The notes: a model not told the origin generated them from the letters alone. Shown: positions 37,750 to 46,742, counted from the stretch's first letter. The stretch is DNA of 64,000 nucleotides from Sporosarcina sp. NCCP-2716 (GCF_023707985.1 NZ_BRCF01000004.1:219892-283891), one strand, 5' to 3'. Program-made: numbers and translations.

Positions 37750-38907
37750 ATGACACTACAACAAGAAACAGCTGAGTGGGTTGTGCAGCAGAGACGATAT
37801 TTGCACGCACATCCCGAACTTTCCCATCAGGAAACGGAAACGAAAGAATATGTGAAACAACAACTCGAAATTATGGGACTCGAAACATACAGCATGACCG
37901 GCAAGGATATCATCGGGGTATTGCGGGGAGATAGGGCAGGGAAGACGATTGCAATCCGCTCCGATATGGATGCTCTCCCGATTCTGGAGCAGACCGGTCT
38001 GCCGTTCGCTTCGAAAAACGAAAACGTCATGCATGCGTGCGGTCATGACGGGCACATGGCCATCCTTCTCGGCGTCGCCCGTCTGCTTGCGGACCGGTCC
38101 AGTGATATCGCAGGCACCCTATTGTTCGTGTTCCAGCATGCCGAAGAGGAACTGCCAGGCGGCGCAACGGAATTGGTCGAGGCCGGACTGCTCGACGGCA
38201 TCGACGCCATCTTCGGTTACCATCTGTGGCAGCCGATCCCCGCAGGCGTCATCGGTGTGCGTGAAGGACCGACGATGGCGGGAGCTGATCGTTTTTCCTT
38301 CACCATACAGGGCAAGGGAGGGCACGGCTCCATGCCGCAGGACACGATCGATCCGACGCTCGTAATGTCGGCGGTGATCTTGCAGATCCAGTCGATCATC
38401 AGCCGCAGCCTCAGCCCGAGCGAAGAAGCCGTCCTCAGCATCGGCGAACTGCGCTCCGGGTCGAACTACAACATCATTCCGGACAGCGCCTATGCTTCCG
38501 GAACGGTGCGCTATTTCCATAAGGAAGCCTCCGAACACATCAAAAAACGCCTGCATGCCATCATCGACGGCGTATGCCAGGCATACGGCGCGACATTCGA
38601 ACTGGACTACCAGCATGGCGACCCGCCGCTCGACAACGATCCTCAGCTCACGGCATTCATGGAGCGGCAGGCAAAGCAGCTGGTCGAAGAAAAACAGGTC
38701 ACCCGTATCGACGGCATCATGGGCAGTGAGGACTTTGCCTATTATTCAACCGAAATCCCGGCATCGTACATCTTTCTAGGAATCGGCCATGAGGACCGCC
38801 CATATGGCCACCATCATCCGAAATTCGATATCGACGAAAGCGTGCTTGCCACCGGTGTCGAACTGTTCACCGAAAGCCTGCTGACGTACATGGAGGAGAA
38901 CCGATGA
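37750..38907 (+). CDS. M20-family amidohydrolase
   Basis: This 385-residue enzyme has the M20D (amidohydrolase) pattern: ACGHDGHMA near residues 96-104, EEELPGGA near 134-141, FGYHLW near 155-160, HGSMPQDTIDP near 192-202 and MGSEDFAYY near 323-331. Members remove acyl groups from amino acids or cleave dipeptides with two metal ions. It begins 22 bases after the transporter and its stop overlaps the next gene by ATGA. It would process what YfcC imports. Confidence 0.92.
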   Translation: MTLQQETAEWVVQQRRYLHAHPELSHQETETKEYVKQQLEIMGLETYSMTGKDIIGVLRGDRAGKTIAIRSDMDALPILEQTGLPFASKNENVMHACGHDGHMAILLGVARLLADRSSDIAGTLLFVFQHAEEELPGGATELVEAGLLDGIDAIFGYHLWQPIPAGVIGVREGPTMAGADRFSFTIQGKGGHGSMPQDTIDPTLVMSAVILQIQSIISRSLSPSEEAVLSIGELRSGSNYNIIPDSAYASGTVRYFHKEASEHIKKRLHAIIDGVCQAYGATFELDYQHGDPPLDNDPQLTAFMERQAKQLVEEKQVTRIDGIMGSEDFAYYSTEIPASYIFLGIGHEDRPYGHHHPKFDIDESVLATGVELFTESLLTYMEENR

Positions 38908-40022
38908 AAATTACATCCATCGAAGTCATTTCCGTCAGACTCCCGTTGAAGACACCATTCATCATCAGCTACCATACGTATGTCGACATGCCATCCATCA
39001 TCGTCAAGGTGCATACCGATACTGGCCTGACAGGCTACGGAGAAGGGACTCCGGATGAGCATGTCACGGGGGAAACGTGGGAAGGGGTGAGGGCCGTCCT
39101 GACAAACACGATTGCTCCAGCTGTGATCGGCATGAGCCCATTCGACATGGAACGCATCCACGATCGCATGGACAAAACGATTTACGGCGCTACCACTGCA
39201 AAAGCCGCCATTGACATCGCCTGCTACGACCTGATGGGCAAAGCGACCGGTCAGCCGGTGTTCAATCTGCTCGGCGGGCGTTACCATGACACACTCGAAT
39301 TCCCGAAAGTGATCAGCATCCTGACGCCGGAAGAAATGGCGGCCGAGGCGACTGCAGCTGTCAGCGAAGGCTATCGGATCCTCAAACTTAAAGCAGGGAC
39401 CGATCAACAGCTCGATATCGAACGCATCCGTGCCGTCCGGCATGCTGTCGGCGACGAGATCGCCATAAAAGTCGACGCCAACCAAGGGTGGGAAACGAGC
39501 GCAGCTTCCATGCAAGTGCTCGAACAAGTCAAAGACTGCCGTATCGACTGGATCGAGCAGCCCGTCATCGCATCTGATATGCATGGCTTGAAGGAGATCA
39601 AACAAAAAACGACCATCCCGGTCATGATCGATGAAGGACTCCATGGCCAGAAGGAAATGTACGAACTGACGGCCACCCGTTCAGCAGACATGATGAACAT
39701 CAAACTCATGAAATGCGGCGGTCTCTACCGCGCCATGCAGCTCGTCCACCAGGCGGAACTCGCTGGTTTCACATGCCAAATAGGCTCTATGGTCGAATCC
39801 GCGGTTGCATCAGCTGCAGGCCTGCACCTCGCGGCAGCCAAAAAACGCATCCAGACGAACGAACTTGTCGGACCGCTCATGTTCAGTCAAGACATCGCCC
39901 CCTTGGACATCGACATCCCATTCGTCCGACTGAGCGATGCACCGGGACTCGGACTCGAAATCGACGAGGCAGTACTTAAAGAGCTGACACACGCCCATGA
40001 TATCATGCACGAGCAGTTGTAA
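38904..40022 (+). CDS. Enolase-superfamily enzyme (dipeptide epimerase or related)
   Basis: This 372-residue protein of the mandelate racemase/muconate lactonizing group has the KxK base (K161, K163), metal ligands D191 (VDANQGW), E218 (EQPV) and D243 (MIDEG), and the second base K267 (NIKLMKCGG). The pattern matches L-Ala-D/L-Glu epimerases and related racemases. It is coupled to the M20 gene by ATGA. Together with the YfcC transporter and the amidohydrolase it suggests use of dipeptides or acylated amino acids. The true substrate cannot be told from sequence alone. A terminator follows. Confidence 0.9.
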   Translation: MKITSIEVISVRLPLKTPFIISYHTYVDMPSIIVKVHTDTGLTGYGEGTPDEHVTGETWEGVRAVLTNTIAPAVIGMSPFDMERIHDRMDKTIYGATTAKAAIDIACYDLMGKATGQPVFNLLGGRYHDTLEFPKVISILTPEEMAAEATAAVSEGYRILKLKAGTDQQLDIERIRAVRHAVGDEIAIKVDANQGWETSAASMQVLEQVKDCRIDWIEQPVIASDMHGLKEIKQKTTIPVMIDEGLHGQKEMYELTATRSADMMNIKLMKCGGLYRAMQLVHQAELAGFTCQIGSMVESAVASAAGLHLAAAKKRIQTNELVGPLMFSQDIAPLDIDIPFVRLSDAPGLGLEIDEAVLKELTHAHDIMHEQL

Positions 40023-40035
40023 CTGAATCCTCTGG

Positions 40036-40065
40036 CCCTCCTGTTATCCACACAGGAGGGTTTTC
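40036..40065 (+). terminator. Terminator after the catabolic operon
   Basis: CCCTCCTGT pairs with ACAGGAGGG around TATCCAC, followed by TTTTC. Confidence 0.9.
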
Positions 40066-40093
40066 TGGTGGAATGAACAACCCGGGGGCCAGC

Positions 40094-40393
40094 AACCGCT
40101 CGATACTCCGTGCTAACCGATCAATCTCACTGCCAAACCGCTCCATTCCGCCCGCCAACCGCTCCATTCCCACATCCGCGGCCCGTCCCAAGCCCCGGGT
40201 TTCCCAATGCTCGCGACCATTTTAGCTTGTCTGGCTCCGCTGCCGCTCCGCCTTTCCTGTTAGAGACGTGGGGAAGAGGATATCCCTCTAAGAGCACCGG
40301 TCTTCCGACAGTGTGGATGAGCCGCTCAAGCAGGCGGAGAACCGCTCAAGCAGTAACTCCAAACGCTCAAGCAACCCACCCAAACGCTCAAGC
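40094..40393 (+). repeat. Composite repeat: A array, short C element, B array
   Basis: The A array has four units anchored at 40094, 40115, 40136 and 40157. CCGCGGC follows. The short C element (40209-40265) is nearly identical to the one at 34643, including the lead-in CGCGGCCCGTCCC. The B array has four GCTCAAG units at 40324, 40344, 40365 and 40386. It lies between convergent genes. Confidence 0.9.
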
Positions 40394-40398
40394 CCCCC

Positions 40399-40434
40399 AA
40401 AAAAACAAAAAAACAGGGGCACCTTCACCCCTGC
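40399..40434 (-). terminator. Terminator of the minus-strand gene at 40425
   Basis: On the minus strand CAGGGGTG pairs with CACC or GCCCCTG around AAGG and is followed by a long T run. It overlaps the stop region of the gene. Confidence 0.85.
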
Positions 40435-42011
40435 TTCAAATGCTTCGTCACTTTCTCGATCAGCTCTTCCCCCTGATCTTTCAAATAGCCGACCTTCGCA
40501 TCGATCAGCTTGTCAAAATACGCATTGCGCCCAAGCTCCATTTCCTCGAGCAGCGACTGCGTCTCGACCAGATCGACCAGCGTCAGCTGCGGGTAATCAT
40601 CGCCCGAGAACGTGCCGTCCGGGCGCGCCTGATACCACAAGTCGCCGTTGTCGCGAATCCAGCCGCCCTCAGACGCGCCGAACCCTTCGATGCCCGCCAT
40701 CACGGACTTCGCAGCGTCCAAATACTTCGCATCATCCGTCTCCCGGTACGCCGTCAACAGGATCTTCAGCCCGCCGAGCTCGTGGTTCAGCGACGCATGC
40801 GGCCGCTTCGTCTCCGGGTCCTCGTCGAAGTAGTCGACAATCAGGAACCCGTCGCCCGCCTCGATCGTTTCGCCCTGATCGATCCGCGACAGCAGATAGT
40901 CCGCATACACCGGCACGTACTTCTGCGACTTGTCGACCTCTTCGTCGAACTGCTTCTCCGTCTCATCGAGGAAGAACGCCACATACTCGTTATAGCGCGT
41001 GTCGACGTACGGCGCCTTGATGCCGTACGCATTGTTCAGCCACGCGCTCGTGTACTCCGTCGGCCAGCGCGTGCCGCCGAACTCCGCGATGTAGTTCAGC
41101 AGGTTTACCCGCGAATTCAGCACCATCGTCTCGAAGAACTTCGACTCCGACTTGCCGTACCACTCGAGCGCCACATCGTCCTCCATCCGGCCGATGACGC
41201 GGCCGTAGCCCATCTTCGTCGCCGGGTCGATCGAGAACGGCAGCTTCGTGTACGGGCCGTCCTTCGTCAGCCAGTTCAGCTGCGAGAACTGGTTCTCGAG
41301 CGAAAAGTCGATCCACTCATTCTCTTCCTCATGACTCTCGAAAAGAGGGGAGTCCGACAGCAGCATCCACGACTCGCCGATCCCGCTACGGCCAGCTTTC
41401 AACCCGCGCGCAAACCCATCCGTCAGCAACTCGACATCCTGCACTTCCGATCCGAGCTCCCGCAGCCGGCTCTCGCCGACATCGTATTTTTTCACGAGTT
41501 CCTTCGAGGTGAATGAATACCCGACGACCGCTTCCTGGAACGCATTGTCCCGGATCTCCAGCCGGCCATACGGATTCACCGTCGGGTCCGTCCCGAACGT
41601 ATCATGGTGCGGATGCTTCACCTTGCGATAGTTCCAATCCGTCGCCATGACGTCATCCGACCCGTTGAAGTGGTAACTCGTCTTCAGATCCACGCCGAGC
41701 CGGCTATCATTCATCAGCCGCTCGAACAGGAACTGTGACCCATTGCCGAGCGTCCGCTCCGTCAGCTCGTACGTCCCGATCCGCTTGCCGAACCGGTGAA
41801 CTGAATATGTAATCGTGCGTTCTTCCGTATTCTCGACTTCCCGTTCTTCGTCCTTCTCATACGCCAGCGTCACCAGGCGCGGCATTTCGACCACCACATG
41901 CAGCGACTTGGTCGACAGCACCTGCTCCGTCTTCGTCCCCTTCAGGAACACAGCCCCCACACCTGCCAGCACCAACAGCGCCAGCAACACCGAAACCACC
42001 CATTTCTTCAA
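40425..42011 (-). CDS. Membrane-anchored alpha/alpha-toroid-like protein
   Basis: This 528-residue protein has an N-terminal membrane anchor (about 3-24). A beta-rich middle (about 30-250) leads to a helical C-terminal half (about 300-520) with alpha/alpha-barrel features (LNHELGGLKILLTAYRET, then LTLVDLVETQSLLEEM). The pattern resembles the C-terminal domain of D-glucuronyl C5-epimerases, which act on acidic glycans; this is weak inference. TTG at 42011 is preferred because AAGGAG precedes it and LKKWVV begins a typical anchor; an in-frame ATG lies at 42032. It sits next to wall-polymer genes. A C5-epimerase-like action on uronic residues would fit wecC nearby but is not shown. Confidence 0.65.
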   Translation of the reverse strand: MKKWVVSVLLALLVLAGVGAVFLKGTKTEQVLSTKSLHVVVEMPRLVTLAYEKDEEREVENTEERTITYSVHRFGKRIGTYELTERTLGNGSQFLFERLMNDSRLGVDLKTSYHFNGSDDVMATDWNYRKVKHPHHDTFGTDPTVNPYGRLEIRDNAFQEAVVGYSFTSKELVKKYDVGESRLRELGSEVQDVELLTDGFARGLKAGRSGIGESWMLLSDSPLFESHEEENEWIDFSLENQFSQLNWLTKDGPYTKLPFSIDPATKMGYGRVIGRMEDDVALEWYGKSESKFFETMVLNSRVNLLNYIAEFGGTRWPTEYTSAWLNNAYGIKAPYVDTRYNEYVAFFLDETEKQFDEEVDKSQKYVPVYADYLLSRIDQGETIEAGDGFLIVDYFDEDPETKRPHASLNHELGGLKILLTAYRETDDAKYLDAAKSVMAGIEGFGASEGGWIRDNGDLWYQARPDGTFSGDDYPQLTLVDLVETQSLLEEMELGRNAYFDKLIDAKVGYLKDQGEELIEKVTKHLKQG

Positions 42012-42087
42012 CGAACGTCCCACTCCTTCCATGTGAATGAAATCCTATGATCAATCAAAGCGGGGGAGAGGGGAGCTAACATCGGCC

Positions 42088-42474
42088 AAGCGCTCCATAC
42101 CCACGCCGAACCGCTCATTTCGCCCCGCTAACCGCTCCATTCCCCAGGCCCGCGGCAGCAATCCTCCCTCATCCCGTCAAAAAGCTCGCGACCATTCCGC
42201 TCTCCCCGGTGGAAAACCAAGACTGAATGGTGGGCTGCGCTCCGCTCCGCCTTTTCTGTTAGGAAAGTGGGGGAGGGAGTGTCACTTTAAAAGCGCAGAC
42301 CTTGCGGCCTTGTCTGCGAACCGCTCAAGCAACCGCGCCAAACGCTCAAGATGACGGGGAACCGCTCAAGCCCTCTCATCAAACGCTCAAGATAACTTAC
42401 AAGCGCTCAAGCCAATGTCGCAAACGCTCAAGCCACAGCGAGAACCGCTCAAGCCACCACCCAAACCGCTCAAG
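42088..42474 (+). repeat. Composite repeat: A array, C element, B array
   Basis: The A array has three units at 42088, 42109 and 42130. CCGCGGC follows. The C element spans 42184-42263, GCTCGCGACCATTCC to CCTTTTCTGTTAGG. The B array has eight GCTCAAG units from 42323 to 42474 (spacings 21, 20, 21, 20, 21, 21, 21). The array runs almost to the stop of the flippase gene at 42491 and lies opposite to that gene's direction. Confidence 0.9.
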
Positions 42475-42490
42475 CACCCCCGCAAAAAAC

Positions 42491-43996
42491 TCACCCGCGC
42501 CGCAGCATCCCTAAGAACCGCCGGAATCCGGCACGGTAGAACACGAACAGCATCGCCGCATACACGACAACCCCGATCGGCACCAAGATCGCAAGCTGCG
42601 GAATCGGTCCGAGTGACCCGACGCCGACAAATGCCTTCACAACCCACACTACAGCACCCATGAGCACCGTTGGCACGAGCACTTGCGGCACCATCCGGCC
42701 GAACCGCGCGAGCTCCTCACGACCAAGATCGCGGTATACAACCACCATCGACACGGCGAAGAAGTACACGCTCACCACTGACGCCGCAACCGCGAGAGCC
42801 GGGTAGCCGAACCGGTCCACGAGCAGCCAGTTGCTCAGGAAGTTGATGAGGATCGTCGTCACGCTGATGCGGAACACGACTGCTGTCTTGCCGCGCGCGT
42901 ACATCGACTTTGACAGCATGAGCTGCATGCCCTGGAACACGACGACCGGCAAGTACAGCATGAGCGCGATGTGCGTACGGTGCGTATCCGTTGCCGTGAA
43001 CTTGCCGTGCTCGTAGATGAACGCAATGACAGAATCACCGATGACGAACAGCCCTGCCGCAATCGGCAGCAGTGTCACGAGTGAGATCTCCATCCCGCGG
43101 AAGAACGTCTCTTTGAACTTCGCCCGGTCCTCCGTCTGCTCGCTCATGAGTGTGAAAATGATCGTCGCGAGCGTCGTTGCATAGATCGCATTTGGAATAC
43201 TGATGATCAGTGACGCGTTGTTCAAATACGTCACCGCGCCGTCAATTCCGGATGCAAACGCCTTGTTCACGAAGAAGTTCACCTGGCCGACGACCGAGTT
43301 CAGCAGCGACGGTACGATCAGCAGCAAGAACGCGTTCCGGAACTGGATGTCCATCCGGAACTCCAAGCGGTACTTGTAATCCGACCGGAACAGGTAATAT
43401 AGCTGCACGATGACGCCGAGGATCGTTCCAAAGATGAATCCATACGCTAAGGAAAAGATGCCCCACTGCTCATTGAACAGGATCGCGAAGATCACCGAGA
43501 ACAGCGTTGCGAGCAGCTTCGACATCTGCGACGGCACGAAGATCCGACGCGACTGCAAATAGGAATCCAACAGCCCGCTCAGTGCGATCACCGTCATGAA
43601 CGCGAAGAACACCTGCGTCATCGGGACAGCGATTGCAGCGATCTCTTCCGACATCTTGCCGTACAGGATCGGCAGGAAGTACGGCGCACCGAACCAGCCG
43701 ACGAAACTGATGCCGACGAACAGCACCATCGTCCAGTTCAGCAACGCGTTCGCATTATGGTCGCCCGCGTCGCCGGATTTACGGTTTTTGATATACATCG
43801 GTAAAAAGACGTTATTGAAGCCTGTGGAGATCATCGCAACGACCAGGGTGATGAACGGGAACGCGAGGAAATACGCATCCGTCTCGAACGAGACCCCGAA
43901 TTTTGTGCTGACGATCGATTCCCGGAACAACCCCGATAGCTTCAGTACGAGCGCGAGCACCGCAGTCCACAGTGCCGCCTGTTTTAACTTGCCCAT
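42491..43996 (-). CDS. murJ: MurJ/MviN-family lipid flippase
   Basis: This 501-residue MOP-superfamily protein has about 14 membrane helices with the MurJ N-terminus (LSGLFRESIVSTKFG near 21-35). MurJ flips lipid II; in this setting, beside csaB, a glycosyltransferase and tagA/wecC, it may instead flip the lipid-linked wall polymer that CsaB modifies. ATG follows GGGAGGACTACT. A hairpin separates it from the glycosyltransferase gene upstream, so it may have its own promoter as well. Confidence 0.87.
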   Translation of the reverse strand: MGKLKQAALWTAVLALVLKLSGLFRESIVSTKFGVSFETDAYFLAFPFITLVVAMISTGFNNVFLPMYIKNRKSGDAGDHNANALLNWTMVLFVGISFVGWFGAPYFLPILYGKMSEEIAAIAVPMTQVFFAFMTVIALSGLLDSYLQSRRIFVPSQMSKLLATLFSVIFAILFNEQWGIFSLAYGFIFGTILGVIVQLYYLFRSDYKYRLEFRMDIQFRNAFLLLIVPSLLNSVVGQVNFFVNKAFASGIDGAVTYLNNASLIISIPNAIYATTLATIIFTLMSEQTEDRAKFKETFFRGMEISLVTLLPIAAGLFVIGDSVIAFIYEHGKFTATDTHRTHIALMLYLPVVVFQGMQLMLSKSMYARGKTAVVFRISVTTILINFLSNWLLVDRFGYPALAVAASVVSVYFFAVSMVVVYRDLGREELARFGRMVPQVLVPTVLMGAVVWVVKAFVGVGSLGPIPQLAILVPIGVVVYAAMLFVFYRAGFRRFLGMLRRG

Positions 43997-44043
43997 AGTA
44001 GTCCTCCCAAATCACGTTAATAAGACATGCCGTCTAAACCGCG

Positions 44044-44074
44044 AAAAGCTCCCTGACGCAACACCAGGGAGCTT
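44044..44074 (-). terminator. Terminator after the glycosyltransferase gene
   Basis: On the minus strand AAGCTCCCTG pairs with CAGGGAGCTT around GTGTTGCGT, followed by TT. Confidence 0.8.
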
Positions 44075-44079
44075 CACGG

Positions 44080-45255
44080 TCAATGTTTCAATGCTTTCAA
44101 GTAAATGCTTTCGTATTTCTCCGCAGCGGCAAAATGCGAGTACTCCGCAACAATCTTCGCCCGGCCCGCAGCTGCAAGCTGCTCGCCATATGCCGGATCT
44201 TCCAGCAGTTTGATCATCGCGTCGCTCAGCTCCTCGACGTTCTGCTCTTCAACCAAGAGCCCGTCCTTGCCGCTGTCGACGATCTCCTTCAAGCCACCGA
44301 CCGCACATGCAATCAGTGGTACGCCGGAACCCATCGCCTCAAGTGCTGAGATCGAAGTCGCTTCTTCGACACCCGCCGAGTAGATCGACGGCACGAGGGC
44401 GACGTTCGCGAGTGCGTAATACTGCATCATGACCGAGTGATCGACCGCACCGAGCATCGTTATATGATCGGACACGCCAAGCTCTGCTGCTTTCTGCTTC
44501 ATCGGCTCCATCATTTCGCCAGTACCTGCAAACACGACGCGCGCATTTGGGAATTTCTCAACGACAGCAGGAAGCGACAAAATCGGGTACATCACGCCGT
44601 TTTTCTTCGTCAGGCGGCGCGGCACGAAAAAGATCAGCTCGTCCTGCGAGAACCCGTATGTATCGCGGAACTCCGCACGCCGTTCGATTTCCGGCTTGAA
44701 CGACTCCACGTCGATGAAGTTCTTGATCATATGGCCCGTTACGCCGGTTTCTTCCAAGATGTATTCCTTAATACGCGTGTCGACGGTAATCACTTCACGC
44801 GTCGCCCGGTACGCTTTCCGCTCTGCTTCTTGCAGTTCCTTCGCTTCCGGCGAGCCTTCGACGACCGTCCCTTTCGAGATCCCTTCGAACGTCAAGTAGC
44901 CGTGTACTGTACTCACGACAGGTACATTTGTTTCAAGCGCCGCGAACGTCGTAAAGACGTCCTGTGCGTTGATAACATCGTATTCTTTCTTCGTTACGGC
45001 TTCTTTAATGAGGATGGCAAGCTCGTCTTGGCGCCGCTTCAGCGTCCAGACATAACCTTTCCCCTGTTTCATTTTGTTCAATAAAAACGCGGGACCCCGT
45101 ACGACTCCGTCACGTTTCCATTTTGGCACGTCCGAGAACGACACGACGTCGACCTCATGCCCGCGCGACTCGAGGCCCGCCTTCAATGTCGTCAAGTGGA
45201 CGGACAGCCCGCCCAAGTGTGGATAATCATATGCTGTCGCTAGTAAAATTTTCAC
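44080..45255 (-). CDS. GT4-family glycosyltransferase
   Basis: This 391-residue GT-B enzyme has an N-terminal acceptor domain (YPHLGGLSVHL near 11-21) and a C-terminal nucleotide-sugar domain (FAGTGEM near 242-248; SIYSAGVEEATSISALEAMGSG with the E-x7-E motif near 290-310). It should add a sugar to the wall polymer. GTG start at 45255 lies 3 bases after the csaB stop, and its ribosome site GGAGG lies inside the end of csaB, so the genes are coupled. A hairpin follows. Confidence 0.9.
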   Translation of the reverse strand: MKILLATAYDYPHLGGLSVHLTTLKAGLESRGHEVDVVSFSDVPKWKRDGVVRGPAFLLNKMKQGKGYVWTLKRRQDELAILIKEAVTKKEYDVINAQDVFTTFAALETNVPVVSTVHGYLTFEGISKGTVVEGSPEAKELQEAERKAYRATREVITVDTRIKEYILEETGVTGHMIKNFIDVESFKPEIERRAEFRDTYGFSQDELIFFVPRRLTKKNGVMYPILSLPAVVEKFPNARVVFAGTGEMMEPMKQKAAELGVSDHITMLGAVDHSVMMQYYALANVALVPSIYSAGVEEATSISALEAMGSGVPLIACAVGGLKEIVDSGKDGLLVEEQNVEELSDAMIKLLEDPAYGEQLAAAGRAKIVAEYSHFAAAEKYESIYLKALKH

Positions 45256-45258
45256 CGA

Positions 45259-46380
45259 TTAACGGCCTCCATTCAAAAACTGTTCCCGCAGCAAGTCGAC
45301 GTTGCGGATCGCTTCCCGCCGCAGTGTATCGACGTTCGGCGCCATCATCGCTTTTAACTCGTCACTGTTGTCCAAAGCATATAGCGCGCTTTCCAGCAGC
45401 TGCTCCTTCGTGAACGACCCGAGCTCATACGAGTGCTCCCACATACCCGAGCGCTTCAGGAAGCTCTCGACTTTCCGGTCGTAGCTCAAGCCGACGTGCG
45501 GCACGTTCGACAGCGCCGCGAAGATCAGCGCATGCAGCCGGAGCGCAATCGTCAGATCCGTCTGCTGGATGAAGTTGTAGAACTGGTTCGGCGAGAACTG
45601 CTCGCCGAGAATCTTTGTTTTGTCCGCATGCATCATGCGCTGCTGAACCTTCTTCGATACGTTCGTGTCATACGGCGGCTCCATCGGCACGAACACCGGC
45701 GTCACCCCGCGCTGTTCGATCAGCTGATCGAGCGTCCATGCGAGTTTCTCGATGTAGACGTCTTCGTGCTCGAACCACGGACGCGGCGCCACGGCCACGA
45801 GCCGTTCGTCACCTTTCAAGTCAAGAGAATCATACGCCGTCGTATCCTCGTCCGGCTTGAACGCGAACACGATATCCGCTGTCACGACCGTCTCCGGCTT
45901 CGTCACCCCGAGGTTTTCGAGGTAGTCTTTCGAATACTGGTCGCGCACCGTCACGAAGTCGGCTTTGTTCGCGAGCCCCTGCATGAGCGTCTTGCCCCAC
46001 TTGCTCGTGACCGGTCCGATCCCTTGCGAGAAGAACATGACCTTCGTTCCGCATAGCTTCGCGAGCAGGACGATGAGCAGGTAGTAGGGAAGGGGGCCGA
46101 ACAGGAACTTTGTTGGATACGTGTCCTGCAGCAGCCCGCCGCCGCCTGAGATCAGCAGATCCGCCTTCCGCAGCGCCTTCACTTTCTCCTTATTGCCATG
46201 ACGCCAGCCGCGGTACACCGCCGACACACTATGATCCGACGCCGTCTTCTCCGGCGACAGCGAAAACACCGTGATCTCCGGGTTGTCCAACTCCGCGCGC
46301 AAGTTGTCGATGATCGCCTTCAAGATCGCCTCATCGCCTGTATTTCCCAATCCGTAAAATCCGGACAGTACAATTTTCAA
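45259..46380 (-). CDS. csaB: Polysaccharide pyruvyl transferase CsaB
   Basis: This 373-residue protein matches CsaB: GFYGLGNTGDEAIL at the N-terminus, ISGGGGLLQD near 80-90, QGIGPV near 120, LRLHALIFAA near 280. CsaB adds ketal-linked pyruvate to the secondary cell-wall polymer; this is needed for SLH domains to bind. TTG at 46380 is chosen because GAGGAGG lies 7 bases upstream; an in-frame ATG at 46425 has no such site. It heads a minus-strand operon with the GT4 gene. The many SLH exoproteins in the window depend on this function. Confidence 0.94.
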   Translation of the reverse strand: MKIVLSGFYGLGNTGDEAILKAIIDNLRAELDNPEITVFSLSPEKTASDHSVSAVYRGWRHGNKEKVKALRKADLLISGGGGLLQDTYPTKFLFGPLPYYLLIVLLAKLCGTKVMFFSQGIGPVTSKWGKTLMQGLANKADFVTVRDQYSKDYLENLGVTKPETVVTADIVFAFKPDEDTTAYDSLDLKGDERLVAVAPRPWFEHEDVYIEKLAWTLDQLIEQRGVTPVFVPMEPPYDTNVSKKVQQRMMHADKTKILGEQFSPNQFYNFIQQTDLTIALRLHALIFAALSNVPHVGLSYDRKVESFLKRSGMWEHSYELGSFTKEQLLESALYALDNSDELKAMMAPNVDTLRREAIRNVDLLREQFLNGGR

Positions 46381-46461
46381 TGGAACTTCCTCCTCGGTTG
46401 CCAATAAAATCTTTTCTTTCTTCAATGAAATAAAATAGTGACGGTGTCAGTCTGCGTTTCA

Positions 46462-46742
46462 GGTGGACGCTTTCCGTGGGGCTGTGCGTTGAGCCTCCTC
46501 GTCGCTTCGCTCCTGCGGGGTCTCACCACCCAGCTAATCCCACAGGAGTCGCCACCTTACACTCCGACTGACGGCTCTCCTTATAATAGAACGACGTTCG
46601 TTCAAGAAGGATGCTTTGCACGACAGCTAGGTTTGGAGAAGCGTTCGTCCGACTCCTGCGGGAATAGCATGAGCTGAAGACCCTGGACTGAGCGCAGCGA
46701 GGGAAGCGGCTGAAGCCATGCCCGCGGAAAGCGGACGATAAG
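46462..46742. repeat. Inverted pair of a Bacillales intergenic repeat
   Basis: 46462-46556 and 46646-46742 are imperfect inverted copies of a GC-rich repeat (GGACGCTTTCCG, CTCCTGCGGG, CAGGAGTCG in one; CGACTCCTGCGGGAATAG, GACCCTGGACTG, GCGGAAAGCGG in the other). Related elements with CTCCTGCGGG and GGAAAGCG blocks are widespread in Bacillaceae genomes. The two copies could form a long stem around a 90-base centre. The region 46426-46884 between the divergent csaB and tagA holds only this. Confidence 0.8.

Noticed and set aside
40110..41516. 468-residue plus-strand ORF opposite the 40425 gene
   Set aside because: It begins inside an A array and B array and runs antisense to a gene with a clear membrane anchor and terminator.
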